Below, in pieces: positions 39,610 to 54,800 of a DNA stretch of 64,000 nucleotides. The stretch spans positions 22,651,886 through 22,715,885 of the forward strand of contig CM053800.1 in assembly GCA_028671895.1 (NCBI GenBank), written 5' to 3'. The stretch comes from Oenanthe sinensis. Its lineage: Eukaryota; Streptophyta; Magnoliopsida; Apiales; Apiaceae. The position numbers were made by a program, and so were the translations under genes. The notes under the pieces were generated by a model that was given only the letters and a program-made list of their open reading frames with translations, made no database searches and had not been told where the DNA came from. Numbering within the stretch: position 1 is the first letter of the stretch; every line of letters begins with the position of its first letter.

Positions 39610-42600
39610 TCATTCTTGGCTCATTTGAACATGAAAATAATTCATAACAACTTCTGACTTCATTCTTGACTCATTCGAACTTGGAAACAACTTCTAGCTT
39701 CATTCTTGACTCGTTTAAACATGGAAACAACTTGTAAAATCTTCTAAGATTATTCTTGGCTCATTTGAACATGAAAACAATTCATAACAACTTCTGACTT
39801 CATTCTTGACTCATTCGAACTTGGAAACAACTTGTAGCTTCATTCTTGACTCGTTTGAACATGAAAACAACTTGAAAACTCTTCTAGGAATAATCTTGGC
39901 TCATTTGAACATGTACACAATTCATAACATCTTCTGACTTCATTCTTGACTCAATCGGGCTTGGAAACAACTTGTAGCTTCATTCTTCACTCATTTGAAC
40001 ATGGAAACAACTTGTAAACTCTTGTAGGATCATTCTTGGCTCATTTGAACATGAAAATAATCCGTAACAACTTGCGACCTCATTCTTGACTCGTTTGAAC
40101 ATGGAAATAACTTGTAAAATCTTCTAAGATTATTCTTGGCTCATTTGAACATGAAAACAATTCATAACAACTTCTGAGTTCATTCTTGACTCATTCAAAC
40201 TTGGAAACAACTTGTAGCTTCATTCTTGACTCATTTGAACATGGAAACAACCTGTAAACTCTTGTAGGATCATTCTTGGCTCATTTGAACATGAAAATAA
40301 TTCATAACAACTTGAGACTTCATTTTTGAGTCGTTAAAACATGGAAACACCTTATAAACTCTTGTAGGATTATTCTTGGCTCATTTGAACATGAAAATAA
40401 TTCATAACAACTTCTGACTTCATTCTTGACTCATTCGAACTTGGAAACAACTTCTAGCTTCATTCTTCACTCGTTTAAACATGGAAACAACTTGTAAAAT
40501 CTTCTAAGATTATTCTTGGCTCATTTGAACATGAAAACAATTCATAACAACTTCTGACTTCATTCTTGACTCATTCGAACTTGAAAACAACTTGTGGCTT
40601 CATTCTTGACTCGTTTAAACATGGAAACAACTTGTAAAATCTTTTAAGATTATTCTTGGCTCGTTTGAATATGAAAACAATTCATAACAACTTCTGACTT
40701 CATTCTTGACTCATTTGAACATGGAAACAACTTGTAAACTCTTGTAGGATCATTCTTGGCTCATTTGAACATGAAAATAATTCATAACAACTTGAGACGT
40801 CATTTTTGATTCGTTAAAACATGGAAACACCTTATAAACACTTGTAGGATTATTCTTGGCTCATTTGAACATGAAAACAATTCATAACAACTTCTGACTT
40901 CATTCTTGACTCATTCGAACTTGGAGACAACTTGTAGCTTCATTCTTGACTCGTTTAAACATGGAAACAACTTGTAAACTCTTTTAGGATTATTCTTCGC
41001 TCATTTGAAAATGAAAACAATTCATAACAACTTCTGACTTCATTCTTGACTCATTCGAGCTTGGAAACAACCTGTATCTTCATTCTTCACTCATTTGAAC
41101 ATGGAAACAACTTGTAAACTCTTGTAGGATCATTCTTGGCTCATTTGAACATGAAAATAATCCGTAACAACTTGCGACCTAGTTCTTGACTCTTTTGAAC
41201 ATGGAAACAACTTGTAAACTCTTGTAGGATCATTCTTGGCTCATTTGAATGTGAAAGCAATCCGTAACAAATTGAGACTTCATTCTTGACATGTTCGAAC
41301 TTGGAAACAACTTGTAGCTTCATTCTTGAGTCATTTGAATATGGAAACAACTTGTAAACTTTTGTAGGATCATTCTTGGCTCATTTGAACATGAAAATAA
41401 TTCATAACAACTTGAGACTTCATTATTGAGTCGTTCAAACATGGAAACACCTTATAAATAAACTCTTGTAGGATTATTCTTGGCTCATTTGAACATGAAA
41501 ACAATTCATAACAACTTCTGACTTCATTCTTGACTCATTCGGACTTGGAAACAACTTGTAGCTTCATTCTTGACTCGTTTAAACATGGAAATAACTTGTA
41601 AAATCTTCTAAGATTATTCTTGGCTCATTTGAACATGAAAACAATTCATAACAACTTCTGAGTTCATTCTTGACTCATTCAAACTTGGAAACAACTTGTA
41701 GCTTCATTCTTGACTCATTTGAACATGGAAACAACCTGTAAACTCTTGTAGGATCATTCTTGGCTCATTTGAACATGAAAATAATTCATAACAACTTGAG
41801 ACTTCATTTTTGAGTCGTTACAACATGGAAACACCTTATAAACTCTTGTAGGATTATTCTTGGCTCATTTGAACATGAAAATAATTCATAACAACTTCTG
41901 ACTTCATTCTTGACTCATTCGAACTTGGAAACAACTTCTAGCTTCATTCTTGACTCGTTTAAACATGGAAACAACTTGTAAAATCTTCTAAGATTATTCT
42001 TGGCTCATTTGAACATGAAAACAATTCATAACAACTTCTGACTTCATTCTTGACTCATTCGAACTTGGAAACAACTTGTAGCTTCATTCTTGACTCGTTT
42101 GAACATGAAAACAACTTGAAAACTCTTCTAGGAATAATCTTGCCTCATTTGAACATGTACACAATTCATAACATCTTCTGACTTCATTCTTGACTCAATC
42201 GGGCTTGGAAACAACTTGTAGCTTCATTCTTCACTCATTTGAACATGGAAACAACTTGTAAACTCTTGTAGGATCATTCTTGGCTCATTTGAACATGAAA
42301 ATAATCCGTAACAACTTGCGACCTCATTCTTGACTCGTTTGAACATGGAAATAACTTGTAAAATCTTCTAAGATTATTCTTGGCTCATTTGAACATGAAA
42401 ACAATTCATAACAACTTCTGAGTTCATTCTTGACTCATTCAAACTTGGAAACAACTTGTAGCTTCATTCTTGACTCATTTGAACATGGAAACAACCTGTA
42501 AACTCTTGTAGGATCATTCTTGGCTCATTTGAACATGAAAATAATTCATAACAACTTGAGACTTCATTTTTGAGTCGTTAAAACATGGAAACACCTTATA

Positions 42601-45600
42601 AACTCTTGTAGGATTATTCTTGGCTCATTTGAACATGAAAATAATTCATAACAACTTCTGACTTCATTCTTGACTCATTCGAACTTGGAAACAACTTCTA
42701 GCTTCATTCTTGACTCGTTTAAACATGGAAACAACTTGTAAAATCTTCTAAGATTATTCTTGGCTCATTTGAACATGAAAACAATTCATAACAACTTCTG
42801 ACTTCATTCTTGACTCATTCGAACTTGAAAACAACTTGTGGCTTCATTCTTGACTCGTTTAAACATGGAAACAACTTGTAAAATCTTTTAAGATTATTCT
42901 TGGCTCGTTTGAATATGAAAACAATTCATAACAACTTCTGACTTCATTCTTGACTCATTTGAACATGGAAACAACTTGTAAACTCTTGTAGGCTCATTCT
43001 TGACTCATTTGAACATGAAAATAATTCATAACAACTTGAGACGTCATTTTTGATTCGTTAAAACATGGAAACACCTTATAAACACTTGTAGGATTATTCT
43101 TGGCTCATTTGAACATGAAAACAATTCATAACAACTTCTGACTTCATTCTTGACTCATTCGAACTTGGAGACAACTTGTAGCTTCATTCTTGACTCGTTT
43201 AAACATGGAAACAACTTGTAAACTCTTTTAAGATTATTCTTCGCTCATTTGAAAATGAAAACAATTCATAACAACTTCTGACTTCATTCTTGACTCATTC
43301 GAGCTTGGAAACAACCTGTATCTTCATTCTTCACTCATTTGAACATGGAAACAACTTGTAAACTCTTGTAGGATCATTCTTGGCTCATTTGAACATGAAA
43401 ATAATCCGTAACAACTTGCGACCTAGTTCTTGACTCTTTTGAACATGGAAACAACTTGTAAACTCTTGTAGGATCATTCTTGGCTCATTTGAATGTGAAA
43501 GCAATCCGTAACAAATTGAGACTTCATTCTTGACATGTTCGAACTTGGAAACAACTTGTAGCTTCATTCTTGAGTCATTTGAATATGGAAACAACTTGTA
43601 AACTTTTGTAGGATCATTCTTGGCTCATTTGAACATGAAAATAATTCATAACAACTTGAGACTTCATTATTGAGTCGTTCAAACATGGAAACACCTTATA
43701 AATAAACTCTTGTAGGATTATTCTTGGCTCATTTGAACATGAAAACAATTCATAACAACTTCTGACTTCATTCTTGACTCATTCAGACTTGGAAACAACT
43801 TGTAGCTTCATTCTTGACTCGTTTAAACATGGAAATAACTTGTAAAATCTTCTAAGATTATTCTTGGCTCATTTGAACATGAAAACAATTCATAACAACT
43901 TCTGAGTTCATTCTTGACTCATTCAAACTTGGAAACAACTTGTAGCTTCATTCTTGACTCATTTGAACATGGAAACAACCTGTAAACTCTTGTAGGATCA
44001 TTCTTGGCTCATTTGAACATGAAAATAATTCATAACAACTTGAGACTTCATTTTTGAGTCGTTAAAACATGGAAACACCTTATAAACTCTTGTAGGATTA
44101 TTCTTGGCTCATTTGAACATGAAAATAATTCATAACAACTTCTGACTTCATTCTTGACTCATTCGAACTTGGAAACAACTTCTAGCTTCATTCTTGACTC
44201 GTTTAAACATGGAAACAACTTGTAAAATCTTCTAAGATTATTCATGGCTCATTTGAACATGAAAACAATTCATAACAACTTCTGACTTCATTCTTGACTC
44301 ATTCGAACTTGGAAACAACTTGTAGCTTCATTCTTGACTCGTTTGAACATGAAAACAACTTGAAAACTCTTCTAGGAATAATCTTGCCTCATTTGAACAT
44401 GTACACAATTCATAACATCTTCTGACTTCATTCTTGACTCAATCGGGCTTGGAAACAACTTGTAGCTTCATTCTTCACTCATTTGAACATGGAAACAACT
44501 TGTAAACTCTTGTAGGATCATTCTTGGCTCATTTGAACATGAAAATAATCCGTAACAACTTGCGACCTCATTCTTGACTCGTTTGAACATGGAAATAACT
44601 TGTAAAATCTTCTAAGATTATTCTTGGCTCATTTGAACATGAAAACAATTCATAACAACTTCTGAGTTCATTCTTGACTCATTCAAACTTGGAAACAACT
44701 TGTAGCTTCATTCTTGACTCATTTGAACATGGAAACAACCTGTAAACTCTTGTAGGATCATTCTTGGCTCATTTGAACATGAAAATAATTCATAACAACT
44801 TGAGACTTCATTTTTGAGTCGTTAAAACATGGAAACACCTTATAAACTCTTGTAGGATTATTCTTGGCTCATTTGAACATGAAAATAATTCATAACAACT
44901 TCTGACTTCATTCTTGACTCATTCGAACTTGGAAACAACTTCTAGCTTCATTCTTGACTCGTTTAAACATGGAAACAACTTGTAAAATCTTCTAAGATTA
45001 TTCTTGGCTCATTTGAACATGAAAACAATTCATAACAACTTCTGACTTCATTCTTGACTCATTCGAACTTGAAAACAACTTGTGGCTTCATTCTTGACTC
45101 GTTTAAACATGGAAACAACTTGTAAAATCTTTTAAGATTATTCTTGGCTCGTTTGAATATGAAAACAATTCATAACAACTTCTGACTTCATTCTTGACTC
45201 ATTTGAACATGGAAACAACTTGTAAACTCTTGTAGGCTCATTCTTGGCTCATTTGAACATGAAAATAATTCATAACAACTTGAGACGTCATTTTTGATTC
45301 GTTAAAACATGGAAACACCTTATAAACACTTGTAGGATTATTCTTGGCTCATTTGAACATGAAAACAATTCATAACAACTTCTGACTTCATTCTTGACTC
45401 ATTCGAACTTGGAGACAACTTGTAGCTTCATTCTTGACTCGTTTAAACATGGAAACAACTTGTAAACTCTTTTAAGATTATTCTTCGCTCATTTGAAAAT
45501 GAAAACAATTCATAACAACTTCTGACTTCATTCTTGACTCATTCGAGCTTGGAAACAACCTGTATCTTCATTCTTCACTCATTTGAACATGGAAACAACT

Positions 45601-48600
45601 TGTAAACTCTTGTAGGATCATTCTTGGCTCATTTGAACATGAAAATAATCCGTAACAACTTGCGACCTAGTTCTTGACTCTTTTGAACATGGAAACAACT
45701 TGTAAACTCTTGTAGGATCATTCTTGGCTCATTTGAATGTGAAAGCAATCCGTAACAAATTGAGACTTCATTCTTGACATGTTCGAACTTGGAAACAACT
45801 TGTAGCTTCATTCTTGAGTCATTTGAATATGGAAACAACTTGTAAACTTTTGTAGGATCATTCTTGGCTCATTTGAACATGAAAATAATTCATAACAACT
45901 TGAGACTTCATTATTGAGTCGTTCAAACATGGAAACACCGTATAAATAAACTCTTGTAGGATTATTCTTGGCTCATTTGAACATGAAAACAATTCATAAC
46001 AACTTCTGACTTCATTCTTGACTCATTCGGACTTGGAAACAACTTGTAGCTTCATTCTTGACTCGTTTAAACATGGAAATAACTTGTAAAATCTTCTAAG
46101 ATTATTCTTGGCTCATTTGAACATGAAAACAATTCATAACAACTTCTGAGTTCATTCTTGACTCATTCAAACTTGGAAACAACTTGTAGCTTCATTCTTG
46201 ACTCATTTGAACATGGAAACAACCTGTAAACTCTTGTAGGATCATTCTTGGCTCATTTGAACATGAAAATAATTCATAACAACTTGAGACTTCATTTTTG
46301 AGTCGTTAAAACATGGAAACACCTTATAAACTCTTGTAGGATTATTCTTGGCTCATTTGAACATGAAAATAATTCATAACAACTTCTGACTTCATTCTTG
46401 ACTCATTCGAACTTGGAAACAACTTCTAGCTTCATTCTTGACTCGTTTAAACATGGAAACAACTTGTAAAATCTTCTAAGATTATTCTTGGCTCATTTGA
46501 ACATGAAAACAATTCATAACAACTTCTGACTTCATTCTTGACTCATTCGAACTTGGAAACAACTTGTAGCTTCATTCTTGACTCGTTTGAACATGAAAAC
46601 AACTTGAAAACTCTTCTAGGAATAATCTTGGCTCATTTGAACATGTACACAATTCATAACATCTTCTGACTTCATTCTTGACTCAATCGGGCTTGGAAAC
46701 AACTTGTAGCTTCATTCTTCACTCATTTGAACATGGAAACAACTTGTAAACTCTTGTAGGATCATTCTTGGCTCATTTGAACATGAAAATAATCCGTAAC
46801 AACTTGCGACCTCATTCTTGACTCGTTTGAACATGGAAATAACTTGTAAAATCTTCTAAGATTATTCTTGGCTCATTTGAACATGAAAACAATTCATAAC
46901 AACTTCTGAGTTCATTCTTGACTCATTCAAACTTGGAAACAACTTGTAGCTTCATTCTTGACTCATTTGAACATGGAAACAACCTGTAAACTCTTGTAGG
47001 ATCATTCTTGGCTCATTTGAACATGAAAATAATTCATAACAACTTGAGACTTCATTTTTGAGTCGTTAAAACATGGAAACACCTTATAAACTCTTGTAGG
47101 ATTATTCTTGGCTCATTTGAACATGAAAATAATTCATAACAACTTCTGACTTCATTCTTGACTCATTCGAACTTGGAAACAACTTCTAGCTTCATTCTTG
47201 ACTCGTTTAAACATGGAAACAACTTGTAAAATCTTCTAAGATTATTCTTGGCTCATTTGAACATGAAAACAATTCATAACAACTTCTGACTTCATTCTTG
47301 ACTCATTCGAACTTGAAAACAACTTGTGGCTTCATTCTTGACTCGTTTAAACATGGAAACAACTTGTAAAATCTTTTAAGATTATTCTTGGCTCGTTTGA
47401 ATATGAAAACAATTCATAACAACTTCTGACTTCATTCTTGACTCATTTGAACATGGAAACAACTTGTAAACTCTTGTAGGCTCATTCTTGGCTCATTTGA
47501 ACATGAAAATAATTCATAACAACTTGAGACGTCATTTTTGATTCGTTAAAACATGGAAACACCTTATAAACACTTGTAGGATTATTCTTGGCTCATTTGA
47601 ACATGAAAACAATTCATAACAACTTCTGACTTCATTCTTGACTCATTCGAACTTGGAGACAACTTGTAGCTTCATTCTTGACTCGTTTAAACATGGAAAC
47701 AACTTGTAAACTCTTTTAAGATTATTCTTCGCTCATTTGAAAATGAAAACAATTCATAACAACTTCTGACTTCATTCTTGACTCATTCGAGCTTGGAAAC
47801 AACCTGTATCTTCATTCTTCACTCATTTGAACATGGAAACAACTTGTAAACTCTTGTAGGATCATTCTTGGCTCATTTGAACATGAAAATAATCCGTAAC
47901 AACTTGCGACCTAGTTCTTGACTCTTTTGAACATGGAAACAACTTGTAAACTCTTGTAGGATCATTCTTGGCTCATTTGAATGTGAAAGCAATCCGTAAC
48001 AAATTGAGACTTCATTCTTGACATGTTCGAACTTGGAAACAACTTGTAGCTTCATTCTTGAGTCATTTGAATATGGAAACAACTTGTAAACTTTTGTAGG
48101 ATCATTCTTGGCTCATTTGAACATGAAAATAATTCATAACAACTTGAGACTTCATTATTGAGTCGTTCAAACATGGAAACACCGTATAAATAAACTCTTG
48201 TAGGATTATTCTTGGCTCATTTGAACATGAAAACAATTCATAACAACTTCTGACTTCATTCTTGACTCATTCGGACTTGGAAACAACTTGTAGCTTCATT
48301 CTTGACTCGTTTAAACATGGAAATAACTTGTAAAATCTTCTAAGATTATTCTTGGCTCATTTGAACATGAAAACAATTCATAACAACTTCTGAGTTCATT
48401 CTTGACTCATTCAAACTTGGAAACAACTTGTAGCTTCATTCTTGACTCATTTGAACATGGAAACAACCTGTAAACTCTTGTAGGATCATTCTTGGCTCAT
48501 TTGAACATGAAAATAATTCATAACAACTTGAGACTTCATTTTTGAGTCGTTAAAACATGGAAACACCTTATAAACTCTTGTAGGATTATTCTTGGCTCAT

Positions 48601-48748
48601 TTGAACATGAAAATAATTCATAACAACTTCTGACTTCATTCTTGACTCATTCGAACTTGGAAACAACTTCTAGCTTCATTCTTGACTCGTTTAAACATGG
48701 AAACAACTTGTAAAATCTTCTAAGATTATTCTTGGCTCATTTGAACAT
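39610..48748 (+). repeat. Higher-order repeat, 2,244-bp unit, four copies plus a fragment
   Basis: Copies run at about 39,610-41,852, 41,853-44,096, 44,097-46,340 and 46,341-48,584, with a fragment to 48,748. The marker GCGACCTAGTTC recurs at exactly 2,244-base steps (41,174, 43,418, 45,662, 47,906), as do CTAGGAATAATC and the TATAAATA site (41,453, 43,697, 45,941, 48,185). I could find only a handful of differences per copy by eye. Copy 1 keeps GTAGGATCATTC at about 40,745 where copies 2-4 have GTAGGCTCATTC. The array stops where the 49-kb junction begins. Confidence 0.9.
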
Positions 48749-48871
48749 TAAACCAATTCATAACAACTTCTGACTTCATTCTTGACTCATTCGAACTTGA
48801 AAACAACTTGTAGCTTCATTCTTGACTCGTTTAAACATGGAAATAACTTGTAAAATCTTCTAAGATTATTC
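48749..48871 (+). repeat. Junction between two higher-order repeats
   Basis: At about 48,749 the sequence leaves the 2,244-bp unit and switches to the form GAACATTAAACCAATTC, otherwise seen only near 34,041 and 37,904. By about 48,872 it is again in phase with the repeat unit, but 960 bases early: the GCGACCTAGTTC marker comes 1,284 instead of 2,244 bases after the previous one. The join keeps subunit register, as expected if it arose by exchange between misaligned repeats. Confidence 0.78.
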
Positions 48872-51800
48872 TTGGCTCATTTGAACATGAAAACAATTCA
48901 TAACAACTTCTGAGTTCATTCTTGACTCATTCGAACTTGGAGACAACTTGTAGCTTCATTCTTGACTCGTTTAAACATGGAAACAACTTGTAAACTCTTT
49001 TAAGATTATTCTTCGCTCATTTGAAAATGAAAACAATTCATAACAACTTCTGACTTCATTCTTGACTCATTCGAGCTTGGAAACAACCTGTATCTTCATT
49101 CTTCACTCATTTGAACATGGAAACAACTTGTAAACTCTTGTAGGATCATTCTTGGCTCATTTGAACATGAAAATAATCCGTAACAACTTGCGACCTAGTT
49201 CTTGACTCTTTTGAACATGGAAACAACTTGTAAACTCTTGTAGGATCATTCTTGGCTCATTTGAATGTGAAAGCAATCCGTAACAAATTGAGACTTCATT
49301 CTTGACATGTTCGAACTTGGAAACAACTTGTAGCTTCATTCTTGAGTCATTTGAATATGGAAACAACTTGTAAACTTTTGTAGGATCATTCTTGGCTCAT
49401 TTGAACATGAAAATAATTCATAACAACTTGAGACTTCATTATTGAGTCGTTCAAACATGGAAACACCGTATAAATAAACTCTTGTAGGATTATTCTTGGC
49501 TCATTTGAACATGAAAACAATTCATAACAACTTCTGACTTCATTCTTGACTCATTCGGACTTGGAAACAACTTGTAGCTTCATTCTTGACTCGTTTAAAC
49601 ATGGAAATAACTTGTAAAATCTTCTAAGATTATTCTTGGCTCATTTGAACATGAAAACAATTCATAACAACTTCTGAGTTCATTCTTGACTCATTCAAAC
49701 TTGGAAACAACTTGTAGCTTCATTCTTGACTCATTTGAACATGGAAACAACCTGTAAACTCTTGTAGGATCATTCTTGGCTCATTTGAACATGAAAATAA
49801 TTCATAACAACTTGAGACTTCATTTTTGAGTCGTTAAAACATGGAAACACCTTATAAACTCTTGTAGGATTATTCTTGGCTCATTTGAACATGAAAATAA
49901 TTCATAACAACTTCTGACTTCATTCTTGACTCATTCGAACTTGGAAACAACTTCTAGCTTCATTCTTGACTCGTTTAAACATGGAAACAACTTGTAAAAT
50001 CTTCTAAGATTATTCTTGGCTCATTTGAACATGAAAACAATTCATAACAACTTCTGACTTCATTCTTGACTCATTCGAACTTGGAAACAACTTGTAGCTT
50101 CATTCTTGACTCGTTTGAACATGAAAACAACTTGAAAACTCTTCTAGGAATAATCTTGGCTCATTTGAACATGTACACAATTCATAACAACTTCTGACTT
50201 CATTCTTGACTCAATCGGGCTTGGAAACAACTTGTAGCTTCATTCTTCACTCATTTGAACATGGAAACAACTTGTAAACTCTTGTAGGATCATTCTTGGC
50301 TCATTTGAACATGAAAATAATCCGTAACAACTTGCGACCTCATTCTTGACTCGTTTGAACATGGAAACAACTTGTAAACTCTTGTAGGATCATTCTTGGC
50401 TCATTTGAACATGAAAACAATCCGTAACAACTTGAGACCTCATTCTTGACATGTTCGAACTTGGAAACAACTTGTAGCTTCATTCTTGAGTCATTTGAAC
50501 ATGGAAACAACTTGTAAACTCTTGTAGGATCATTCTTGGTTCAGTTGAACATGAAAATAGTTCATAACAACTTGAGACGTCATTTTTGAGTCGTTAAAAC
50601 ATGGAAACACCTTATAAACTCTTGTAGGATTATTCTTGGCTCATTTGAACATGAAAACAATGCATAACAACTTCTGACTTCATTCTTGACTCATTCGAAC
50701 TTGGAGACAACTTGTAGCTTCATTCCTGACTCGTTTAAACATGGAAACAACTTGTAAACTCTTTTAGGATTATTCTTCGCTCATTTGAAAATGAAAACAA
50801 TTCATAACAACTTCTGACTTCATTCTTGACTCATTCGAGCTTGGAAACAACTTGTATCTTCATTCTTCACTCATTTGAACATGGAAACAACTTGTAAACT
50901 CTTGTAGGATCATTCTTGGTTCATTTGAACATGAAAATAATCCGTAACAACTTGCGACCTCATTCTTGACTCGTTTGAACATGGAAACAACTTGTAAACC
51001 CTTGTAGGATCATTCTTGGCTCATTTGAACGTAAAAGCCATCCGTAACAAATTGAGACTTCATTCTTGACATGTTCGAACTTGGAAACAACTTGTAGCTT
51101 CATTCTTGAGTCATTTGAACATGGAAACAACTTGTAAAATTTTGTAGGATCATTCTTGGCTCATTTGAACATGAAAATAATTCATAACAACTTAAGACTT
51201 CATTTTTGAGTCGTTCAAACATGGAAACACCTTATAAATTCTTGTAGGATTATTCTTGGCTCATTTGAACATGAAAATAATTCATAAAAACTTCTGACTT
51301 CATTCTTGACTCATTTGAACATGGAAACAACTTGTAAACTCTTGTAGGCTCATTCTTGGCTCATTTGAACATGAAAATAATTCATAACAACTTGAGACGT
51401 CATTTTTGATTCGTTAAAACATGGAAACACCTTATAAACACTTGTAGGATTATTCTTGGCTCATTTGAACATGAAAACAATTCATAACAACTTCTGACTT
51501 CATTCTTGACTCATTCGAACTTGGAGACAACTTGTAGCTTCATTCTTGACTCGTTTAAACATGGAAACAACTTGTAAACTCTTTTAAGATTATTCTTCGC
51601 TCATTTGAAAATGAAAACAATTCATAACAACTTCTGACTTCATTCTTGACTCATTCGAGCTTGGAAACAACCTGTATCTTCATTCTTCACTCATTTGAAC
51701 ATGGAAACAACTTGTAAACTCTTGTAGGATCATTCTTGGCTCATTTGAACATGAAAATAATCCGTAACAACTTGCGACCTAGTTCTTGACTCTTTTGAAC

Positions 51801-54800
51801 ATGGAAACAACTTGTAAACTCTTGTAGGATCATTCTTGGCTCATTTGAATGTGAAAGCAATCCGTAACAAATTGAGACTTCATTCTTGACATGTTCGAAC
51901 TTGGAAACAACTTGTAGCTTCATTCTTGAGTCATTTGAATATGGAAACAACTTGTAAACTTTTGTAGGATCATTCTTGGCTCATTTGAACATGAAAATAA
52001 TTCATAACAACTTGAGACTTCATTATTGAGTCGTTCAAACATGGAAACACCGTATAAATAAACTCTTGTAGGATTATTCTTGGCTCATTTGAACATGAAA
52101 ACAATTCATAACAACTTCTGACTTCATTCTTGACTCATTCGGACTTGGAAACAACTTGTAGCTTCATTCTTGACTCGTTTAAACATGGAAATAACTTGTA
52201 AAATCTTCTAAGATTATTCTTGGCTCATTTGAACATGAAAACAATTCATAACAACTTCTGAGTTCATTCTTGACTCATTCAAACTTGGAAACAACTTGTA
52301 GCTTCATTCTTGACTCATTTGAACATGGAAACAACCTGTAAACTCTTGTAGGATCATTCTTGGCTCATTTGAACATGAAAATAATTCATAACAACTTGAG
52401 ACTTCATTTTTGAGTCGTTAAAACATGGAAACACCTTATAAACTCTTGTAGGATTATTCTTGGCTCATTTGAACATGAAAATAATTCATAACAACTTCTG
52501 ACTTCATTCTTGACTCATTCGAACTTGGAAACAACTTCTAGCTTCATTCTTGACTCGTTTAAACATGGAAACAACTTGTAAAATCTTCTAAGATTATTCT
52601 TGGCTCATTTGAACATGAAAACAATTCATAACAACTTCTGACTTCATTCTTGACTCATTCGAACTTGGAAACAACTTGTAGCTTCATTCTTGACTCGTTT
52701 GAACATGAAAACAACTTGAAAACTCTTCTAGGAATAATCTTGGCTCATTTGAACATGTACACAATTCATAACAACTTCTGACTTCATTCTTGACTCAATC
52801 GGGCTTGGAAACAACTTGTAGCTTCATTCTTCACTCATTTGAACATGGAAACAACTTGTAAACTCTTGTAGGATCATTCTTGGCTCATTTGAACATGAAA
52901 ATAATCCGTAACAACTTGCGACCTCATTCTTGACTCGTTTGAACATGGAAACAACTTGTAAACTCTTGTAGGATCATTCTTGGCTCATTTGAACATGAAA
53001 ACAATCCGTAACAACTTGAGACCTCATTCTTGACATGTTCGAACTTGGAAACAACTTGTAGCTTCATTCTTGAGTCATTTGAACATGGAAACAACTTGTA
53101 AACTCTTGTAGGATCATTCTTGGTTCAGTTGAACATGAAAATAGTTCATAACAACTTGAGACGTCATTTTTGAGTCGTTAAAACATGGAAACACCTTATA
53201 AACTCTTGTAGGATTATTCTTGGCTCATTTGAACATGAAAACAATGCATAACAACTTCTGACTTCATTCTTGACTCATTCGAACTTGGAGACAACTTGTA
53301 GCTTCATTCCTGACTCGTTTAAACATGGAAACAACTTGTAAACTCTTTTAGGATTATTCTTCGCTCATTTGAAAATGAAAACAATTCATAACAACTTCTG
53401 ACTTCATTCTTGACTCATTCGAGCTTGGAAACAACTTGTATCTTCATTCTTCACTCATTTGAACATGGAAACAACTTGTAAACTCTTGTAGGATCATTCT
53501 TGGTTCATTTGAACATGAAAATAATCCGTAACAACTTGCGACCTCATTCTTGACTCGTTTGAACATGGAAACAACTTGTAAACCCTTGTAGGATCATTCT
53601 TGGCTCATTTGAACGTAAAAGCCATCCGTAACAAATTGAGACTTCATTCTTGACATGTTCGAACTTGGAAACAACTTGTAGCTTCATTCTTGAGTCATTT
53701 GAACATGGAAACAACTTGTAAAATTTTGTAGGATCATTCTTGGCTCATTTGAACATGAAAATAATTCATAACAACTTAAGACTTCATTTTTGAGTCGTTC
53801 AAACATGGAAACACCTTATAAATTCTTGTAGGATTAATCTTGGCTCATTTGAACATGAAAATAATTCATAAAAACTTCTGACTTCATTCTTGACTCATTT
53901 GAACATGGAAACAACTTGTAAACTCTTGTAGGCTCATTCTTGGCTCATTTGAACATGAAAATAATTCATAACAACTTGAGACGTCATTTTTGATTCGTTA
54001 AAACATGGAAACACCTTATAAACACTTGTAGGATTATTCTTGGCTCATTTGAACATGAAAACAATTCATAACAACTTCTGACTTCATTCTTGACTCATTC
54101 GAACTTGGAGACAACTTGTAGCTTCATTCTTGACTCGTTTAAACATGGAAACAACTTGTAAACTCTTTTAAGATTATTCTTCGCTCATTTGAAAATGAAA
54201 ACAATTCATAACAACTTCTGACTTCATTCTTGACTCATTCGAGCTTGGAAACAACCTGTATCTTCATTCTTCACTCATTTGAACATGGAAACAACTTGTA
54301 AACTCTTGTAGGATCATTCTTGGCTCATTTGAACATGAAAATAATCCGTAACAACTTGCGACCTAGTTCTTGACTCTTTTGAACATGGAAACAACTTGTA
54401 AACTCTTGTAGGATCATTCTTGGCTCATTTGAATGTGAAAGCAATCCGTAACAAATTGAGACTTCATTCTTGACATGTTCGAACTTGGAAACAACTTGTA
54501 GCTTCATTCTTGAGTCATTTGAATATGGAAACAACTTGTAAACTTTTGTAGGATCATTCTTGGCTCATTTGAACATGAAAATAATTCATAACAACTTGAG
54601 ACTTCATTATTGAGTCGTTCAAACATGGAAACACCGTATAAATAAACTCTTGTAGGATTATTCTTGGCTCATTTGAACATGAAAACAATTCATAACAACT
54701 TCTGACTTCATTCTTGACTCATTCGGACTTGGAAACAACTTGTAGCTTCATTCTTGACTCGTTTAAACATGGAAATAACTTGTAAAATCTTCTAAGATTA

